The translations under genes and the position numbers were made by a program. A stretch of 47,394 bases of DNA from an uncultured Verrucomicrobia subdivision 3 bacterium (GTDB lineage: Bacteria > Verrucomicrobiota > Verrucomicrobiia > Limisphaerales > UBA11358): NCBI GenBank assembly GCA_903889895.1, contig CAISYZ010000258.1:1-47394 (forward strand). The letters run 5' to 3'. The notes under the pieces are model-generated. The model ran no database searches, was not told the origin of the DNA, and saw nothing but the letters and a program-made list of their open reading frames with translations. Positions 24,753-33,661 of the stretch are shown here, one piece after another (the stretch's first letter is position 1; each line of letters begins with the position of its first letter).

Positions 24753-25640
24753 TCAGACGTAGAAATAAACGTAGGCGGCAAACGATACGGCGGCCATTCC
24801 AGCGGCGGCCGCGATTGACCACAGAAAACTCTTCTGTCGCGCGGCAATCGAGAATGTTGAGATAATCACCGCCATTTGCGCCGCCAGCATGCCGTAGAAA
24901 AATTTGGCGCTGCGCTTGTGGTGATGCTCGGCAGAAATGTTGCCCTTGCGCACTTGTAATTCGAGGACACCGCCGATAACGGAATTCAATTTTGCCTCCG
25001 CATCATAGCGCGTCGCCGTGTAGCGCAGCCGCGCCGCCGAAAAACTGCGGAAAACATTTTTGTCTCCAGCCATCAAGGTTTCGTCCAGCTTGTCTGAGGT
25101 TTTGTTAATGGACTTGGTAGCTTGATCAAAGGCATTCGCAGCCTCCTTCGCGGCCATCAGCGATTCGGCGAGCGTCACGTCCTTGATTTTCGTTAGCATC
25201 ACGGTGATTTCGGTTTCGGGCTGCGAATTTTCCACGGCAGCCAGCGCGGCGTTCACGCTTTCATCCAACTTTGCCGGCGTCGCAGTGGGAACTTTATTGT
25301 TTACTAGCGCGTCAAGCGTCGCCGCATCCGCGCCCGGCAGCGCATCCGCCGCCAGCGGTGTTACATCGCTTGTCGCCGCGAGCAAATCGAGCGTGTTGTG
25401 CGCCACGGCGCTGCGGAGTTTTTTCGCCTGATAATAGCTCCACTGGTCACCAGCCTTGGACTGAAGCTGTGCGGCCGCCGAGCGGTCGTATTGCGCTTTG
25501 GTCATCTCGCTGGACGCCAACCCGGCCAGCATCGTGGCGATGACAGTCATGACAATGGGCGTCGCGCCGAGGATTTTACCCCACTTGTTCTGGGGCAAAT
25601 CTTTTTTCAAATCGTCCGGAATTTGGATTTTAGCAGCCAT
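24753..25640 (-). CDS. DUF4337 membrane protein
   Basis: The 295-residue protein has a hydrophobic segment near residues 24-45 followed by the family motif region AQYDRSAAAQLQSKAGDQWS and YYQAKKLR. A long polar, mostly helical middle part (about 85-225) follows, then two transmembrane helices at the C-terminus (about 243-262 and 271-294). The DUF4337 family has no established function. The helical middle is longer than I remember for typical members, so there may be an insertion at about 95-190. It is monocistronic and convergent with hsp20. Confidence 0.75.
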   Translation of the reverse strand: MAAKIQIPDDLKKDLPQNKWGKILGATPIVMTVIATMLAGLASSEMTKAQYDRSAAAQLQSKAGDQWSYYQAKKLRSAVAHNTLDLLAATSDVTPLAADALPGADAATLDALVNNKVPTATPAKLDESVNAALAAVENSQPETEITVMLTKIKDVTLAESLMAAKEAANAFDQATKSINKTSDKLDETLMAGDKNVFRSFSAARLRYTATRYDAEAKLNSVIGGVLELQVRKGNISAEHHHKRSAKFFYGMLAAQMAVIISTFSIAARQKSFLWSIAAAAGMAAVSFAAYVYFYV

Positions 25641-25746
25641 AAGATTTTAGTTTTTCCGACGCCAGCTTACACCGGAAAAATTTCTTGGCCAGCCCCCAAA
25701 TGCGACCGGGCTTGAGCTTTGGCCGGATTTGGCCTATTTCTCGACC

Positions 25747-26052
25747 ATGTATATCGTGCATGTCCATGTCCAGGTGAAGCCAGAATGCATCGCAGCTTTC
25801 AAAGTCGCCACGCTCGCCAACGCGCGCGCCAGCGTGCAGGAACCCGGCGTCGCACGCTTCGACGTCGTGCAACAGACCGATGACCCCACAAAATTCGTCC
25901 TGATCGAAGTCTATCGCGATACCGCCGCGCAGGCTGCGCACAAAGAGACGAAACATTATCCCATCTGGCGCGACACCGTCGCCGACATGATGGCCGAGCC
26001 GCGCACCAGCGTGAAATTTCAGAATATTTTCCCCGACGAGCAAAATTGGTAA
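25747..26052 (+). CDS. Antibiotic biosynthesis monooxygenase (ABM) domain protein
   Basis: The start chosen is ATG 25747 ([13 protein letters not shown]). The 101-residue single-domain ferredoxin-like barrel has [27 protein letters not shown] and the [11 protein letters not shown] helix. It matches the LsrG/YgiN type. Such small dimers include quinol monooxygenases and the autoinducer-2 phosphate isomerase LsrG. The conserved His-x5-His-like pair (His in AHKE and KHY) favours a real enzyme. The iron-type alcohol dehydrogenase starts one base after its stop, so both probably act on the same carbonyl compound or quinone. Substrate unknown. Confidence 0.85.
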   Translation: MYIVHVHVQVKPECIAAFKVATLANARASVQEPGVARFDVVQQTDDPTKFVLIEVYRDTAAQAAHKETKHYPIWRDTVADMMAEPRTSVKFQNIFPDEQNW

Positions 26053-26053
26053 G

Positions 26054-27208
26054 ATGAATTTTGATTTTGCCACGGCCACGCGCATTGTTTTCGGAGCTGG
26101 CGCATTTGCTCATGTCGGCGCCAACGTAAAAAACTTAGGCCGACGCGCGCTCGTAGTTACCGGCAAGAATCCAACCCGCGGGGAAAAATTGCTGGCGAAC
26201 CTCTCCGCCAGCGACATCGGCGCGGCAACCTTTTCCGTCAGCGGTGAACCAGAAATATCCACTGTCAAAACCGGCGTGGCACTGGCGAAAAACGAGCATT
26301 GCGATTTCGTCATCGCCATCGGCGGCGGCAGCGTGATTGACGCTGGCAAAGCCATTGCTGCAATGCTGACGAACACCGGCGACCTGCTCGATTACCTTGA
26401 AATCATCGGGCAAGCCAAGGCATTGCCAAAACGAAGTGCGCCGTTCATCGCCATTCCAACGACCGCCGGCACCGGCGCGGAAGTCACGCGCAACGCCGTG
26501 CTCGCTTCACCGGAACACAAAGTCAAAGTCAGCTTGCGCAGTCCGCTGATGCTGCCGCGCATTGCGGTCGTTGATCCTGAACTGACTTACGATCTGCCGC
26601 CGGCGCTCACCGCAACAACCGGTCTCGACGCGTTGACGCAACTCATCGAGCCCTACGTCTGCTTGCGCGCCAATCCGTTAACGGACGGATTTTGTGAGCA
26701 AGGAATTTTCCGCGCTGCACGTTCATTGCGTGACTGCGTTTTCAACGGCCAAAATCAATCGGCGCGCGAAGACATGGCGATTGCCAGTTTGTTCGGCGGA
26801 CTCGCGCTGGCGAATGCCGGACTCGGCGCAGTGCACGGTTTTGCCGGACCGATTGGCGGCATGTTTCCCGCGCCGCACGGAGCCATTTGCGCCGCGTTGC
26901 TGCCGCACGTCATGGCGGCGAATCTCCGCGCTCTACGCGAACGCGACCAAAACAGCTATGCGTTGCGCCGCTATTACCGGATTGCCAGCATGGTAACTGG
27001 CAACCCAAATTATGTTGCCGACACCGGCGTAGATTGGGTGCATAAACTCGTGGCCGATCTACCGATTCCAAAACTTGGTGCTTATGGCATCCGCGAAGAA
27101 CATGTTGCCGACATCGTTGCCAAGGCTGCGCGCGCGAGCAGCATGAAAGCGAATCCAATCACCTTGACGCCGGACGAACTCGCGCAAACGCTGCGGCTGG
27201 CGCTGTGA
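26054..27208 (+). CDS. Iron-containing alcohol dehydrogenase family protein
   Basis: The 384-residue group III dehydrogenase has the NAD(P) glycine-rich segment GGGSVIDAGK (90-99), PTTAGTGAEVT (135-145), and metal-site residues Asp192, His261 (GAVHGFAG) and His275 (PAPHG). The usual second ligand His is Gln196 (GLDALTQLIEP), a change seen in a subgroup of this family, so metal binding may be altered. It would reduce an aldehyde or ketone, or oxidise an alcohol, with NAD(P)H; substrate unknown. It is placed between the ABM gene (1-base gap) and the MEKHLA gene (7-base gap) in one operon. Confidence 0.9.
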   Translation: MNFDFATATRIVFGAGAFAHVGANVKNLGRRALVVTGKNPTRGEKLLANLSASDIGAATFSVSGEPEISTVKTGVALAKNEHCDFVIAIGGGSVIDAGKAIAAMLTNTGDLLDYLEIIGQAKALPKRSAPFIAIPTTAGTGAEVTRNAVLASPEHKVKVSLRSPLMLPRIAVVDPELTYDLPPALTATTGLDALTQLIEPYVCLRANPLTDGFCEQGIFRAARSLRDCVFNGQNQSAREDMAIASLFGGLALANAGLGAVHGFAGPIGGMFPAPHGAICAALLPHVMAANLRALRERDQNSYALRRYYRIASMVTGNPNYVADTGVDWVHKLVADLPIPKLGAYGIREEHVADIVAKAARASSMKANPITLTPDELAQTLRLAL

Positions 27209-27215
27209 ATTGAAC

Positions 27216-27680
27216 ATGGAATCCATCTGGCAAAAAACTGCGGTCATCACGCAAACGCAGCTCATAACGCACAGTCTGCGGCATTGGACGGGACGCGATT
27301 TGCTGCCGGGCTTGTTCAATCCCTTGGGCTTGGCAAAGAATATTTTAGAAGCGCCATTTGTGCTGGTGTCGCACGGCACCGAAGCTGACCCAATTTTGAA
27401 TTATGGCAACGCCGCCGCGCTGCAGCTTTGGGAAATGACTTGGGACGAACTCACGCGCACACCGTCGCGCCTGACCGCCGAGGCACCGAACCGCACAGAG
27501 CGGGCACAACTGCTCGCAGCCGTGACGGCGAACGGCTTCATTGACGATTATTCCGGCATCCGCATTTCGAAAACAGGCAGGCGCTTCCGCATCGCGCAGG
27601 CAACAGTCTGGAATCTGCTAGACGAACGTGGCCATTACGCTGGCCAGGCGGCGACATTTTCGCGCTGGGAATTTCTTTGA
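27216..27680 (+). CDS. MEKHLA-domain (PAS-like) protein
   Basis: The start chosen is ATG 27216 (MESIWQKTAVITQTQLI); a TTG two codons upstream is possible. The 154-residue protein is made of a single MEKHLA domain: APFVLVSHGTEADPILNYGN, AALQLWEMTWDEL, RLTAEAPNRTERAQLL and GIRISKTGRRFRIAQATVWN. The domain was named from plant HD-ZIP III proteins and is PAS-related. In bacteria it often stands alone and is thought to sense redox or light-linked signals. It is the third gene of the ABM-dehydrogenase-MEKHLA cluster, which suggests a link to redox metabolism. No chromophore-binding residue is identified. Confidence 0.85.
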   Translation: MESIWQKTAVITQTQLITHSLRHWTGRDLLPGLFNPLGLAKNILEAPFVLVSHGTEADPILNYGNAAALQLWEMTWDELTRTPSRLTAEAPNRTERAQLLAAVTANGFIDDYSGIRISKTGRRFRIAQATVWNLLDERGHYAGQAATFSRWEFL

Positions 27681-27711
27681 GCTTCGCAGGTGGCGAATTA
27701 ACCTTCCGTCT

Positions 27712-29208
27712 GTGAAAACGTCCGCCGCCACAAATATCCGCCGGAGTGAATTCAGGCTGGTCTGCCTCATTTCCTTGCTGGCGGCACTGCACGTTTTTAT
27801 TTTCACGGCGGCATTTCCATTTTTCAACTCCGTGGACGAGCAGTTGCATTTTGATCTCGCCGTCCGATATTCACGGGCACAGATTCCGCGCGGGCTGGAG
27901 CCGCTTTCGCCGGAGGCCATCCGCTACATCGTCCCGTTCAGCTCGCACGCCTATCTCACTGATGGGGCAAACCTGCCGGACGGAAAGCTGCCGCCGCCAC
28001 TTTGGACGCAGCCGGCGGAAAGCGTCCGGCCGCAAATCGCCGCCAGCGTGGCGCAGTGGCAAAACGTCGTCAGCACGGAAAGCACCCAACCGCCGCTTTA
28101 TTATGCGATAGCGGGCGCGTGGTGGAACACCGGCAAACTCCTCGGCCTGACGGGCGGACACTTGCTTTACTGGCTGCGATTCTTGAATGTTCCGCTCGTC
28201 GTCGCCAGCGTGTGGCTCGGCTGGCTGGCGGCGCGAAAAGTATTTCCAGAAAGTCCTTTTGCGCGGCTGACAGTGCCGGCCATCATCGCCTTCATGCCGC
28301 AGACGGCGTTCTATTCCATCAATAACGACATTCTCGCGCCGGTAGTATTTGGCGTGGCCTTTTTACTCCTGTTGAAATTTGGGGAGGTGGAAATTCCCGC
28401 CGGGCGCCTGGCCGCCAGCCTCGGGCTGGCGCTGGCGGCGACATTCCTGACAAAAATAAGCACACTACCGATGCTGGCCGTTTCCGCACTATTCCTCGCC
28501 GGAAAAATTTTACAAATCCATCGGCAAGGAAATTTGCGCGCGGCGATTTTTCCATTGATAGCACTTGTTTTCTTCACACTGCTGCCGGTGTTGGCATGGA
28601 TGTTGTGGTGCCAGGCCAATTACGGCGATTTCACCGGCTCGGCGGTCAAAATCCAGCAGCTCGGGTGGACGGCCCGGCCGCTGGCGGAATGGGCGCAGCA
28701 TCCGATTTTCTCAGCGCGCGGTTTTTGGATTTTTGCAGGTAATAATCTGGCGACCTTCTGGCAGGGAGAATTTTGGTGGCTGCGCCGGCCGTTGGCGCTG
28801 CCCGCACTGGATGTGTTTTACAAACTGCTGACGTTACTTCTGCTGGCGCTGGCACTCGGCAGAATTTTCAAAAGCCGGCAGGGCAAATCCCGCACCGCGC
28901 TGTTTTTTTCGCTGACTTGCTTGGCCGCAACATTTGTTTTTTTTGCGCTGTTGTCGGTCAAGTATGATTTTCAGGATTGTTTCTATCCGTCGCGGGCACA
29001 TCCGTATTTCACATCAGGCCGGCTGTTTCTCGGATTGCTGATTCCGATTTTGGTTTTGCTGGCCAGCGGCCTTGATTTTGCGCTGCAAAAATTTTCTGAG
29101 AAAACAAAGTTTCTCCTGCTTGGTATCTGGCTGGCGTTTATGCTCGCCGGTGAAATTGTCTTGGACTCGCGCATCTTTGCCTGCGAATACAACTGGTTTC
29201 ACCTCTGA
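27712..29208 (+). CDS. Polytopic GT-C-like membrane glycosyltransferase or DUF2142-type protein
   Basis: The start chosen is GTG 27712, 31 bases after the MEKHLA stop. The longer frame overlaps that gene. The 498-residue protein has about 10-12 transmembrane helices. After the first helix comes an acidic motif in the outer loop (NSVDEQLHFDLAVRY), typical of GT-C transferases using polyprenyl-phosphate sugars and of DUF2142 proteins. A large loop between helices contains PPLYYAIAGAWW. It probably transfers a sugar to a lipid, glycan or protein on the outer side of the membrane; donor and acceptor cannot be named. It converges on the AsmA-like gene with 6 bases between stops. Confidence 0.75.
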   Translation: MKTSAATNIRRSEFRLVCLISLLAALHVFIFTAAFPFFNSVDEQLHFDLAVRYSRAQIPRGLEPLSPEAIRYIVPFSSHAYLTDGANLPDGKLPPPLWTQPAESVRPQIAASVAQWQNVVSTESTQPPLYYAIAGAWWNTGKLLGLTGGHLLYWLRFLNVPLVVASVWLGWLAARKVFPESPFARLTVPAIIAFMPQTAFYSINNDILAPVVFGVAFLLLLKFGEVEIPAGRLAASLGLALAATFLTKISTLPMLAVSALFLAGKILQIHRQGNLRAAIFPLIALVFFTLLPVLAWMLWCQANYGDFTGSAVKIQQLGWTARPLAEWAQHPIFSARGFWIFAGNNLATFWQGEFWWLRRPLALPALDVFYKLLTLLLLALALGRIFKSRQGKSRTALFFSLTCLAATFVFFALLSVKYDFQDCFYPSRAHPYFTSGRLFLGLLIPILVLLASGLDFALQKFSEKTKFLLLGIWLAFMLAGEIVLDSRIFACEYNWFHL

Positions 29209-29214
29209 AACCAA

Positions 29215-31875
29215 TCATTTTTCGTTGGCGGGCGGCGCAAATAATTCCTCCACGCTGCGGACGGGATGCAGTGGGGCGAGCAGGATTTTGGGGATGAAGA
29301 CCGGCGCAATTTCCGGGTTGTCCAACTGGCCGGTGACGCGGCATTCAAATATTTTGCTCACCGGCCACAATACATAGCTCACGAACGAGCCCAGCACCGG
29401 TGTGTTGCGCAACAGCTTGGCCGTGGCGCGGGCGTTGACCTTTTCATCCAAATCCACCGTGCCGACGTAATCCACTTGCATCGTGGCCGTGTGAATCGTC
29501 AGAGCATCGGTGAAAATCACCCCGTTGGTCATGGTGAAAACACCTGTGCCGTCCGTCGCGCGGCTGTTGCCGAGGCTGGGCACCACGGTGTTCACGCCGC
29601 GCGAAACGAGGCCGAAAATCGGCACGTTCCACAGCACGCCGTTATGTAGTTCGGCGCGGCCAAATCCGTTCCATGTCCGCCAGTCCTCCGAATTGGCGTG
29701 CGTCACCGCCATCGTGCCGGACAGCGCGCCTTCCAGCTCATTCGTCGGCGACCACAGCGCTAGCCCCATGCGGTGCAGATCAACATTTGTGCCGTTAATC
29801 AAAAAACTAAAATCGGTGCCTTCAATCTCCGGACTCACGTCAAAATTGCCCCAGCCGTGAGCCTCGCCGCCGTAACATTCGCTGACTATGTTCGTCACAA
29901 TCAGCAGATTTTTCCGCCAGAGAAATGTGCCGGTGATGGCCGTGGTCTGAAATTTCCGCCAGCGGAAGGGAGCGAAGCCCACCATGTCCACGCGCAAATC
30001 GGCGTCGTCCGTCAGAATTTCACCATCCGGGCGGTGGCGTAGCGGGATGGAGCCGCTCACGCGCGCGTCCGGGACGGCAAGAAATTCATACGGCTGCATC
30101 GCCTCAGTCGTTTCCGGACCGATAGCGCGGCCCACCACCATCGGCGCGATGTGGCCGGTGCCGTTGGTCAAAATTAATTTTTCCCCAAGTATGTCCAGCG
30201 TCAGCTTGTCCGCCGAAAAAAACTGCTGACCGCCGGCGCGTGACATCTGTGGCCGCACAAAATCCACCATCAAGTTCGAATAGCTCAAGCCGGCGGTCAG
30301 CCGGTCCACCGTCTGGCCCCGGATGGCACAATGTGCGAGCGCAAGCTGGCCGGTGGCGCTCACGGTTGCCGGTGTCCGCAAATTTCCCGCCGCCTCCAGC
30401 GACAGCGCCAACGGCTCGGTCAAAGTCAGGCACGCCAATCCTTTCACAGCATTGCTGTCCGTGAGGAACGAACACACGCTCGCCGTGTCCAGCGCACCGC
30501 TCAGGCGGAAGCGGAAATTTTTGGTAACATCGCTTTCCTGCCCGCTCACCGTCAGCCGCGTCTTGCCCTGCACCACCGTAAAATCCGGCACGCTCAACAT
30601 CAGTCCAGCAAAGGAAAAATTTGCGCCGACCGCATCAATCGTTGCGCCGCGTATTTCTAGATTGGTCGCATTCAGCGCACCGGCCACCGACAGCGAATTT
30701 TTAATGGCATCCGGCCAGATTTCCGCCGGACTGTCCCACGCCGGCAGCACGAACAAGCCACCCGCACTCAAATGCGGCAGTTGCCGACAGACGATGCGCG
30801 CCAGCTCCGCGCGGGCTTTCACCGGCAGCCACGCTGCAAGGAAATGCGGATCCAAGCTGGAATCATTCGTAAACTCGACTGTTCGAGTCGGCACAACCAG
30901 CGCGGCCTTCATTTCGATTTTTCCCGTGCCAACTTGCGCCGTCAGCGTCGTCACGGAAAGTTTTGGCGCCGCCCAAATGCCGGTGAAAGTGATGGCTCCG
31001 GTGTCGAGCGGTTCCGCGCGCAGTGCGCCCAGCCGCACCGACCACGCGAGCCGGAACGGCTGGAGATTCGTCCAAAATCCCCACGCGGCATCGGTGTTGG
31101 TCGGCGCATCAAAGGGCACGGTCAGGTTGGCGTCAGCGCGAAAATCCTGCGCAGCAAACCACGGCGTGTTTACACCGCTGGCGTTGGCGTTCAGCCGCAT
31201 GGTGATGGAATGCACATCGCGTGCGTCGCCGAACAGCGCCAGGTGCAGTTGCGGCCGGCCCTGAAAATGAATTTCCCGCAGTGCGTCGCAAAAAATTTTC
31301 ACCGAGGCCAGTGACTGGTCCTGACCGGCGCCATGCGCGGCGAACAAGTTCCATTTCAAAGCCTCCGGCGCGTGAAGCAAGTCGCCGCTGAGGCCAATCT
31401 GGATGCCGGCGAAATCCGCGCGGAAATGATCGAGCGACCAGGTGTCCGCCGCTTGAAACCGCAGGTCGGTCTGGAGATTGCTCAGGCTGAGCGTGTCCGT
31501 CGGCGAGAGCGGCAATGTAAATTTTCCGCCGCGTAGCGTCAGGCCGTCCAGCTGCCAGCGCCGGTGGAGGAGCGCGGAGAAATTTAAATCCAACTGCAGC
31601 TGGCGCACAAAAACTTCCGGGCCACCGGCATTTTGCGGCTGGCCGACGCGAACGTTTTCTGCCACGAGGCCGTGGATGAGGCTCAGGCGCATCCGTGAGG
31701 ATTCCAGCTTCACGCCATGCTCAGCGAGCGTGGCGACCAAGCGTGCTTTCAGAAAATTTGGCAGGCCAACTTGATTGCACCAGAGGAAGACGGCGATTGC
31801 CACCAGCACGGTCAACCACGCAGCAACCCGGAGGCAGCGAAAGGCAATGCGGCATTGGTGCCAGAAGCGTGGCAT
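29215..31875 (-). CDS. AsmA-like C-terminal domain protein
   Basis: The start chosen is ATG 31875 (MPRFWHQCRIAFRCLRVAAW), which leaves one base to the preceding gene's stop; the longer frame would overlap that gene. The 886-residue protein has one N-terminal transmembrane helix (about 17-33) and then a long beta-rich region. It ends in a typical AsmA-like C-terminal segment (MQVDYVGTVDLDEKVNARAT, GQLDNPEIAPVFIPK). AsmA/TamB/YhdP proteins bridge the envelope and are linked to phospholipid transport to the outer membrane. It is the last gene of the ABC operon, so a link between the Gld-like system and envelope lipid traffic is possible (inference). Confidence 0.8.
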   Translation of the reverse strand: MPRFWHQCRIAFRCLRVAAWLTVLVAIAVFLWCNQVGLPNFLKARLVATLAEHGVKLESSRMRLSLIHGLVAENVRVGQPQNAGGPEVFVRQLQLDLNFSALLHRRWQLDGLTLRGGKFTLPLSPTDTLSLSNLQTDLRFQAADTWSLDHFRADFAGIQIGLSGDLLHAPEALKWNLFAAHGAGQDQSLASVKIFCDALREIHFQGRPQLHLALFGDARDVHSITMRLNANASGVNTPWFAAQDFRADANLTVPFDAPTNTDAAWGFWTNLQPFRLAWSVRLGALRAEPLDTGAITFTGIWAAPKLSVTTLTAQVGTGKIEMKAALVVPTRTVEFTNDSSLDPHFLAAWLPVKARAELARIVCRQLPHLSAGGLFVLPAWDSPAEIWPDAIKNSLSVAGALNATNLEIRGATIDAVGANFSFAGLMLSVPDFTVVQGKTRLTVSGQESDVTKNFRFRLSGALDTASVCSFLTDSNAVKGLACLTLTEPLALSLEAAGNLRTPATVSATGQLALAHCAIRGQTVDRLTAGLSYSNLMVDFVRPQMSRAGGQQFFSADKLTLDILGEKLILTNGTGHIAPMVVGRAIGPETTEAMQPYEFLAVPDARVSGSIPLRHRPDGEILTDDADLRVDMVGFAPFRWRKFQTTAITGTFLWRKNLLIVTNIVSECYGGEAHGWGNFDVSPEIEGTDFSFLINGTNVDLHRMGLALWSPTNELEGALSGTMAVTHANSEDWRTWNGFGRAELHNGVLWNVPIFGLVSRGVNTVVPSLGNSRATDGTGVFTMTNGVIFTDALTIHTATMQVDYVGTVDLDEKVNARATAKLLRNTPVLGSFVSYVLWPVSKIFECRVTGQLDNPEIAPVFIPKILLAPLHPVRSVEELFAPPANEK

Positions 31876-31876
31876 A

Positions 31877-33661
31877 TCACGGCGCAGTCGGCGGAATCGT
31901 GAGGTAGGCGGCAACGAACTGGTAAAGCACCGGCGGAAAAACAAACACCCAGCGGCGGCCGTCAAAATTCACCGAAGCCAGCGCTGTCTGGGCGCGTGAC
32001 AGTTCCGCGCCGAAATCCACGCTCATTTTTTCTCCGGACTTCAGCTCCACAGTGAGCGCGAGATTGTTTGGATTCAGCCCGTATTTTTCTGGCGCAGTGA
32101 TGTCGTGGCCCACCCAGCCGGCGGCGGTGAGGCCGCCGAGGCGGTGCAGCGTTTCCTCGACGGCGGGCGGATTGATGACACCCTGCGAGCCGGGACCGAG
32201 CGACCATTTATTCTCGCCGGTGCGGACGAGCGTGCGCGTCTTGCCGTCCTGCCGCAGCGTCACCCGCGCCACGTCCGCTTCGGTAAAATTCCAAATGCGG
32301 CGTTCGCGGAACTCCCAGCCGTTTTCTGGTAGCCGCGCGAAATCATCGAGCCGCAAAGCATAGACAAAATCCTCATCGGCGCGTTTCACCAGCACACGGT
32401 TCGTGTCCGCCGTGCTAAACAAGAGTTGCGCCAGGACGCTGTTCGTGTCGCCGGCCACGCCGCGCAGGATGATTTGGCGCACTGGCGCGTTCAGACCGAA
32501 GCCCTGCAAATCAGACGCGGTGACCACGTCCTTCACATAATCCGCGACCCGCAGGTTCGTGAGCAGCTTGAAGAAATTCTGCACGTTTTCAAAATCGGCG
32601 GGATATTTTTCACCAGCCACCGCCCAACTGTTTGGGCCGTTTTGCTGGAGCGTGAAATTATCATCTCCGCGCACCTCGATCTCGGCCACCGGCGCGGTGA
32701 GCGTGAGCAGGTGCGGATCGCGAAAATCATTCACCGCGCCACGCCATGGCGCGAAGGTCTCCGCGTTGGCGGCCACGATGGCGTTCCAGCCTTCGCGCCG
32801 CGCGTAAAGCTGCGCCGGGGCTTCGGGTAAACTTTTTCCCGCATGAACGGCGGCGGTGAGATTGGTGCCGTTGCCGAGCCACACGTCGAGATCCGCCGGT
32901 TGCAAGCCATAGCCGCTCAAATCAGCGCGCGGGTCGTCGGTGATAAATTTTTCCACGCGCCCGGCCTGAAGCTGCTGCAACGCGGCGGCGAGGCGCGCGC
33001 CGTCCGCCCGCGCGGGCAACGGCCGAATCATGCGCCAGAGGCGGTTCGTCGGGTCGCGGTGAAATTCCAAAACTTTCGCGCCGTTGGTGATGACCAGCCA
33101 GTCCGTCGCGCTGGCAACATCCACCAGCCCCGTATCACGCCATTCGTCCGGCGAATGCGGCAGCAGTTGCAGCCAGCCCGCGTCCGTCACGAACGCGCCG
33201 TCGAGGCCGACGATGCGAATAAATACCTGGTCGCCGGGCGCGGTCTTGTTGCCAACCAGCAGATGCCAGCTTTGGTCGCCGGCGGTTAGCTCGAGGCGGA
33301 ACTGCGGATTTTCAAAACCAAAATCCGCGTCGGCGTTTTTGTGGGCGCTCAGTTCGGCGGCAGTAAGCCGCGTGGCGGCGGTAAGCTTTTCCAGCGCGCT
33401 GGCAAGCGCCTCGATGGCGGCTGCCTGCGCCGGATACGCCAGCGGCTTTTGCAACTGCCAGACGCGGTTGCTGCGAACTACTTCGATTTCGCGCGCGCCG
33501 GCGGGGCTGATTTGAATCGCCGTCAGGTCGGCGACGCGCAAACCGGACAGCAGCGTGCCGCTGGACGGCGCGGGCGGCTGGAGAAATTTCTGGGTAAGCC
33601 AGATGCCCGCGAACAGCGCGGCCGCGAGCACAAACCAGATGGCAGTGGTTTTGGATTTCAT
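31877..33661 (-). CDS. DUF4340 domain protein
   Basis: The 594-residue protein has an N-terminal signal anchor (about 7-25: AIWFVLAAALFAGIWL) and repeated beta-rich DUF4340 units. Each unit holds a motif such as WQLQKPLAYPAQAAAIEAL, DFGFENPQFRLEL or KYGLNPNNLALTVEL. DUF4340 genes usually follow a GldG-like gene and an ABC-2 permease, as here, and the protein is thought to be the periplasmic part of that system. It overlaps the GldG-like gene by 4 bases. Substrate and action are unknown. Confidence 0.85.
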   Translation of the reverse strand: MKSKTTAIWFVLAAALFAGIWLTQKFLQPPAPSSGTLLSGLRVADLTAIQISPAGAREIEVVRSNRVWQLQKPLAYPAQAAAIEALASALEKLTAATRLTAAELSAHKNADADFGFENPQFRLELTAGDQSWHLLVGNKTAPGDQVFIRIVGLDGAFVTDAGWLQLLPHSPDEWRDTGLVDVASATDWLVITNGAKVLEFHRDPTNRLWRMIRPLPARADGARLAAALQQLQAGRVEKFITDDPRADLSGYGLQPADLDVWLGNGTNLTAAVHAGKSLPEAPAQLYARREGWNAIVAANAETFAPWRGAVNDFRDPHLLTLTAPVAEIEVRGDDNFTLQQNGPNSWAVAGEKYPADFENVQNFFKLLTNLRVADYVKDVVTASDLQGFGLNAPVRQIILRGVAGDTNSVLAQLLFSTADTNRVLVKRADEDFVYALRLDDFARLPENGWEFRERRIWNFTEADVARVTLRQDGKTRTLVRTGENKWSLGPGSQGVINPPAVEETLHRLGGLTAAGWVGHDITAPEKYGLNPNNLALTVELKSGEKMSVDFGAELSRAQTALASVNFDGRRWVFVFPPVLYQFVAAYLTIPPTAP

